NCBI GenBank assembly: GCA_964505995.1
Contig: CAZDLB010000007.1
Location: 1 to 26,168 of the forward strand
DNA length: 26,168 nt
From: JAJRVH01 sp964505995
Lineage (GTDB): Bacteria; Pseudomonadota; Zetaproteobacteria; Mariprofundales; Mariprofundaceae
Direction: 5' to 3'
Shown here: positions 23,276 to 26,168 of the stretch, one piece after another
Layout of the letters: every line of letters starts with the position of its first letter
Position numbering within the stretch: position 1 is the stretch's first letter
Notes under the pieces: model-generated
The model's input: the letters and a program-made list of their open reading frames with translations, nothing else
Database searches by the model: none
Told to the model about the DNA's origin: nothing
Position numbers and translations under genes: made by a program

Positions 23276-25786
23276 TCAGCTCCCTCCCTTGGCCTGCATG
23301 TCGCGCAGGCACTGGATGATGGCCCGGACCATTTCGTTGCCGGTCGCGAAACGCTGTTCGACATCCTTGGCCAGGGCCTTGTCAATCAGCTTGCTGACCG
23401 ATTCCGGCAGCTCCGGGCAATGCTCACGGATATCCGGATGCGGCTCGTTGGCGATCTGGAACATCAGCGTGGCCATCGAATCGCCGCGGAACGGACGCAC
23501 CCCGGTGAGCATCTCGTAGAGCATCACGCCGAGCGAGAACAGATCCGAGCGGCCATCCACATGCTTGCCGGAGAGCTGCTCCGGCGACATGTACGACGGC
23601 GTGCCGAGCACGACACCCGTCTTGGTCTTGCTCGAGGCGGTGATGCGGGCGATGCCGAAGTCGGTGACCTTGATGGTCTTGTTCTTCAGCATCATGATGT
23701 TCGCCGGCTTGATGTCGCGGTGGATCACGCCCTGGGCATGGGCGTAGTTCAGCGCCTCGGCCACCTTGCCGACGATCTTCAGCACGGCCGGCTTGGGGAA
23801 GAGCTTGCCGGGTTTCGTATAGGCCGACAGGTCCGTGCCGTTGAGATATTCCATCGCGATATAGGCCAGATCGTGTTCCTCGCCGGCATCGAAGATCGTG
23901 ACGATGTTCGGATGGTTGAGCATGCCGGCCGTTTCGGCCTCGCGGAAGAAGCGTTCCTTGACCTCTTCGAGCTCATCGGGCTCGAACTCCTGGCTCAGCG
24001 CCATCGTCTTGATGGCGACCTCGCGGTTGATCTTCGGATCCTTGCCGAGATAGACCGTGCCCATCGCGCCCTTGCCGAGTTCCTTGATGATCTCGTAGCG
24101 CCCGAGCGTCGGCTTCGCACCGCCGGTGATCAGCAGTGTGGACATGCCGCCGCCGGTGGTCGAGGAGCCGAAGATCATCGTCTCGCCGGCATTCTTCACA
24201 CGCTCCATGCGCGCCTGGATGTCCTTGTAGCCGGCGTTGTGCTCGGCCATGTATTCGTAGACGGACAGCGCCTTGTTGAACTGGCGTTTGCGTTCGAAAT
24301 CCAGTGCCAGGTTGTAGAGCACGGCCAGCATGTCGTCATTGACCGGGCATTTGCGGAACTTGTCGAAGGCCATGTCCAGCATGCCCTGGCTCTGGAAGGA
24401 AAGCCCCAGCATCTTGTTCGTCTCGGCGGAATCGGCCGACACCTTCTGGCGGTCCTCCTCGCTGGCGAAGTAGCGCTTGGTCGTCAGCAGCACATGGCCC
24501 AGGAACAGCATCACCGCGGCGGTCATCGTCTGCAGCCAGGTGTAGGAGCCGGTCAGCGCCACGAAGCCGGCGGCGAAGAGCAGCAGCAGCAGGACGACGG
24601 AAAGCAGGGCGCCCATGCCGGGCCCCAGGCGCGGCAGCAGCAGGATCAGATACAGGCCGACGAGCAGCAGCAGTCCCAGCTCGACGAGAACGGCCCATCC
24701 GGGCCGCGTGAAGAATTCCTCGTTGAGGATGCTCTGCAGCACATGGGCATTGAACTCCACGCCCGTCATCTGGTTGTTGACCGGCGTGATCAGCGTATCG
24801 CCGATGCCGGTGGCCGTCGTGCCGATGAGCACGATCTTGTCCTTGAAGGTTCGCGCCGGGATGCGGCCGGACTGCACATCATAGAAGGAATAGGTGGTGA
24901 AGCCCTCGCCGTTCGCGTCCTGGTAGAAGGCCGGATAGATGCGCAGCTGCGGATCGGTGACGATATTCAGCGCGCCCAGTTCGATCTGTCCGGACAGATT
25001 GATGCGGATGTTGTCCATGCCCAGGTTCAGATCGCGCGCGGCCATCGCCAGCGACATCGAGGGAAGGAAGTTGCCGTAGTATTCGATGGCCAGCGGTTCG
25101 GTGCGCGCGGTTCCGTCGCTGTCGATCAGGCTGTTCAGATGCCCGAGTCCGGCCGCGGCCTCGGCCAGCGCGGCAAACGGATAGCGCAGCCGGGTCGCCG
25201 AGATCGGCGCGGCGGCTCCGTCCCCGTCGCTGATGGCATTGATGGTCATGCGCGCAATGTATTCGGGCAGCTCGCTGTCCGGCTTGCCGCGGGGTGTCCC
25301 GAGATCGAAGAACATCGGCAGCAGCGTGTTGCCGGATTCGCGTACCGCGCGGGTCAGCACGCGGTCCCCGTCCAGCGCCCGGGCCTCGGCGATGATCTTC
25401 TCGGCTTCCTTGATCTTGCCCTGCTGCCGGAGAATCTCGGCCAGCTGATACTGCGAGCTGAGGCCGGCGGGGGGCTGCTGCGGTTCGTTGAAGAAGATGT
25501 CCACGCCGATCAGACGCGCGCCGGCCTCGGAAAGCTTGCTGATCATGTTGCCGATGACGGTGCGCGACCAGGGCCAGCGGCCGATGCGGTCGATGGAGTC
25601 ATCGTCGATGGCGAGGATGACGATGCGGTCGTCGGGGGCATGGGCGCTGGCGCGCACGCCCATGTCGTAGGCCTGATATTCCAGGCTGCGCAGGGGGCCG
25701 AAACCCGTGAGATAGGCCAGCAGGAACAGCACGGTGACGACCGTGCCGATAAACCAGTCTGATTTCCAAAAAGCGCCCTGATTCAA
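23276..25786 (-). CDS. CHASE2-domain receptor Ser/Thr protein kinase
   Basis: The protein is 836 residues from a TTG at 25786, chosen for GGAGGGG about 7-9 nt upstream and a first membrane helix right after it; the frame runs to 25999 without other support. Order: TM1 (11-29); extracytoplasmic CHASE2 sensor (about 35-360) with RIVILAIDDDSIDRIGRWPW and KDKIVLIGTTATG; three helices (about 364-384, 391-413, 417-433); a TPR-like helical segment (about 460-525); a Gly/Ser/Thr linker with ETMIFG (Thr536); and a Hanks kinase from about 563. The kinase is complete: GKGAMG 571-576, Lys593, HRDIKPAN with Asp691, DFG Asp709 and GTPSYMSPEQ. The ligand is unknown. The activation loop is Ser/Thr-rich (ITASSKTKTG), suggesting autophosphorylation. 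First gene of the operon. Confidence 0.95.
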   Translation of the reverse strand: MNQGAFWKSDWFIGTVVTVLFLLAYLTGFGPLRSLEYQAYDMGVRASAHAPDDRIVILAIDDDSIDRIGRWPWSRTVIGNMISKLSEAGARLIGVDIFFNEPQQPPAGLSSQYQLAEILRQQGKIKEAEKIIAEARALDGDRVLTRAVRESGNTLLPMFFDLGTPRGKPDSELPEYIARMTINAISDGDGAAAPISATRLRYPFAALAEAAAGLGHLNSLIDSDGTARTEPLAIEYYGNFLPSMSLAMAARDLNLGMDNIRINLSGQIELGALNIVTDPQLRIYPAFYQDANGEGFTTYSFYDVQSGRIPARTFKDKIVLIGTTATGIGDTLITPVNNQMTGVEFNAHVLQSILNEEFFTRPGWAVLVELGLLLLVGLYLILLLPRLGPGMGALLSVVLLLLLFAAGFVALTGSYTWLQTMTAAVMLFLGHVLLTTKRYFASEEDRQKVSADSAETNKMLGLSFQSQGMLDMAFDKFRKCPVNDDMLAVLYNLALDFERKRQFNKALSVYEYMAEHNAGYKDIQARMERVKNAGETMIFGSSTTGGGMSTLLITGGAKPTLGRYEIIKELGKGAMGTVYLGKDPKINREVAIKTMALSQEFEPDELEEVKERFFREAETAGMLNHPNIVTIFDAGEEHDLAYIAMEYLNGTDLSAYTKPGKLFPKPAVLKIVGKVAEALNYAHAQGVIHRDIKPANIMMLKNKTIKVTDFGIARITASSKTKTGVVLGTPSYMSPEQLSGKHVDGRSDLFSLGVMLYEMLTGVRPFRGDSMATLMFQIANEPHPDIREHCPELPESVSKLIDKALAKDVEQRFATGNEMVRAIIQCLRDMQAKGGS

Positions 25787-26073
25787 AGGTATTGCCCCTC
25801 CATGTTCATGCAATATAGCATGTCGTCTGCGTAAGTGCCAGTTAAACCGTATATTGGCAAGCCTTACCCCCATGTGGCAAGCATCGGTTTTTCCCGCGCT
25901 CGCGGACGGTGCCGGCGGCCTTGTTTCCGGGCCGCTGCCGTCGGGCCGCTCAGCCGGCCGGTCAAGCGGATGATAGCACAGGATCGCGCGCCCCGGCATG
26001 CGCGCTTCGCGAGCCGTTCAGCCTGGGCTTCGGCCCGTGTCGGCGCCCGCATCTTCCCGGGCCGGATTGGGCG
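25787..26073. other. Intergenic region between the kinase operon and tRNA-Asn
   Basis: These 287 nt hold no convincing gene. The part next to the kinase (25790-25870) is AT-richer and carries the operon promoter. The rest is GC-rich, with a CCGCG/CGCGG hairpin (25894-25905) that has no following T-tract. Short open frames on both strands lack a Shine-Dalgarno sequence and family similarity. A second extended -10-like TGCTATCAT on the minus strand near 25973 has no -35. Confidence 0.6.
25812..25820 (-). promoter_or_regulatory. Candidate extended -10 promoter of the kinase-phosphatase-FHA operon
   Basis: On the minus strand, TGCTATATT (25820-25812) is an extended -10 element (TG-n-TATAAT type, 5 of 6 in the hexamer). 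No good -35 lies at 16-18 nt, as is often so with extended -10 promoters. The predicted start near 25805 would give a leader of about 20 nt that includes the GGAGGGG before the TTG. Confidence 0.5.
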
Positions 26074-26102
26074 TTGACATCGGCAGGCCGGCTACCTAAG
26101 TT
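26074..26102 (+). promoter_or_regulatory. Promoter of tRNA-Asn
   Basis: A consensus TTGACA (26074-26079) is followed after 17 nt by TAAGTT (26097-26102, 3 of 6). The discriminator CGCGCTCC is GC-rich, as in stringently controlled stable-RNA promoters. Predicted initiation near 26109 lies just before the mature tRNA 5' end. Confidence 0.6.
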
Positions 26103-26115
26103 TCGCGCTCCTTAT

Positions 26116-26168
<53 letters not shown>

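Noticed and set aside
23162..25762. An 866-codon open frame antisense to the kinase and part of the phosphatase gene
   Set aside because: It is a shadow of the strongly supported kinase and PP2C genes, with low-complexity composition and no recognisable motif or Shine-Dalgarno sequence.
25830..25850. TGGCAC upstream of the kinase on the minus strand as a sigma54 -24 element
   Set aside because: The required TTGCA/T is not found 5 nt downstream. The extended -10 fits better.
25835..26077. Small open frames in the kinase-tRNA gap on both strands
   Set aside because: They have no Shine-Dalgarno sequence, no family similarity and Arg/Ala-rich composition typical of GC-rich noncoding DNA.

Overview
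The window is a GC-rich stretch of a bacterial chromosome. The gene order lolB-ispE-tRNA-Gln-prs-rplY-pth-ychF, the order pheA-hisC-tyrA-aroA-cmk-rpsA-ihfB-lapA-lapB-pyrF, and the presence of LolB and LapA/LapB (outer-membrane lipoprotein and LPS control) point to a Gammaproteobacterium or a close beta/zeta relative. I cannot name a genus from the sequence alone. I see no transposase, integrase, phage gene or CRISPR array, and coding density is very high.

Layout from left to right. (1) 1-1999, plus strand: the 3' part of an mgtE Mg2+ channel gene, then trxB. (2) 2030-9336, minus strand, read right to left: a JAMM/M67 metalloprotease, a TPR lipoprotein, lolB, ispE, tRNA-Gln(TTG), prs, rplY, pth and ychF. 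This run covers envelope lipoprotein sorting, isoprenoid and PRPP synthesis, and translation quality control. (3) 9449-9856, plus strand: a small histidine-rich DUF4399-type lipoprotein. (4) 9929-10767, minus strand: the rplM-rpsI ribosomal operon, with a TTGACA-16-TATAAT promoter, a structured leader and a strong 14-bp terminator. (5) 11003-21678, plus strand: pheA-hisC-tyrA-aroA (shikimate end products), cmk-rpsA-ihfB, lapA-lapB, pyrF and dgt. Many of these genes overlap by 4 nt (ATGA or GTGA), which suggests translational coupling. (6) 21715-25786, minus strand: a three-gene Ser/Thr phosphosignalling cassette made of a membrane CHASE2 receptor kinase, a PP2C phosphatase and a double-FHA protein. 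(7) 26116 to the end: the 5' part of tRNA-Asn(GTT), behind its own promoter.

The part that looks least like housekeeping is region 6, a writer/eraser/reader set for phosphothreonine. Its FHA protein has one intact FHA domain and one FHA domain that has lost its phosphate-binding residues, joined by a linker with a DKTMVI motif. Its kinase has a similar ETMIF motif just before the catalytic domain. A second unusual arrangement is in region 2: ispE runs 10 nt into tRNA-Gln on the same strand, and its stop codon is tRNA bases T8-A9-G10. RNase P maturation of the tRNA would therefore remove the ispE stop codon from a shared transcript.

Several starts were moved from the longest open frame to positions supported by a Shine-Dalgarno sequence, a lipoprotein signal or family length: lolB, the TPR lipoprotein, the JAMM protease (TTG), rplM, ispE, cmk, rpsA, ihfB, dgt (GTG), PP2C and the kinase (TTG).
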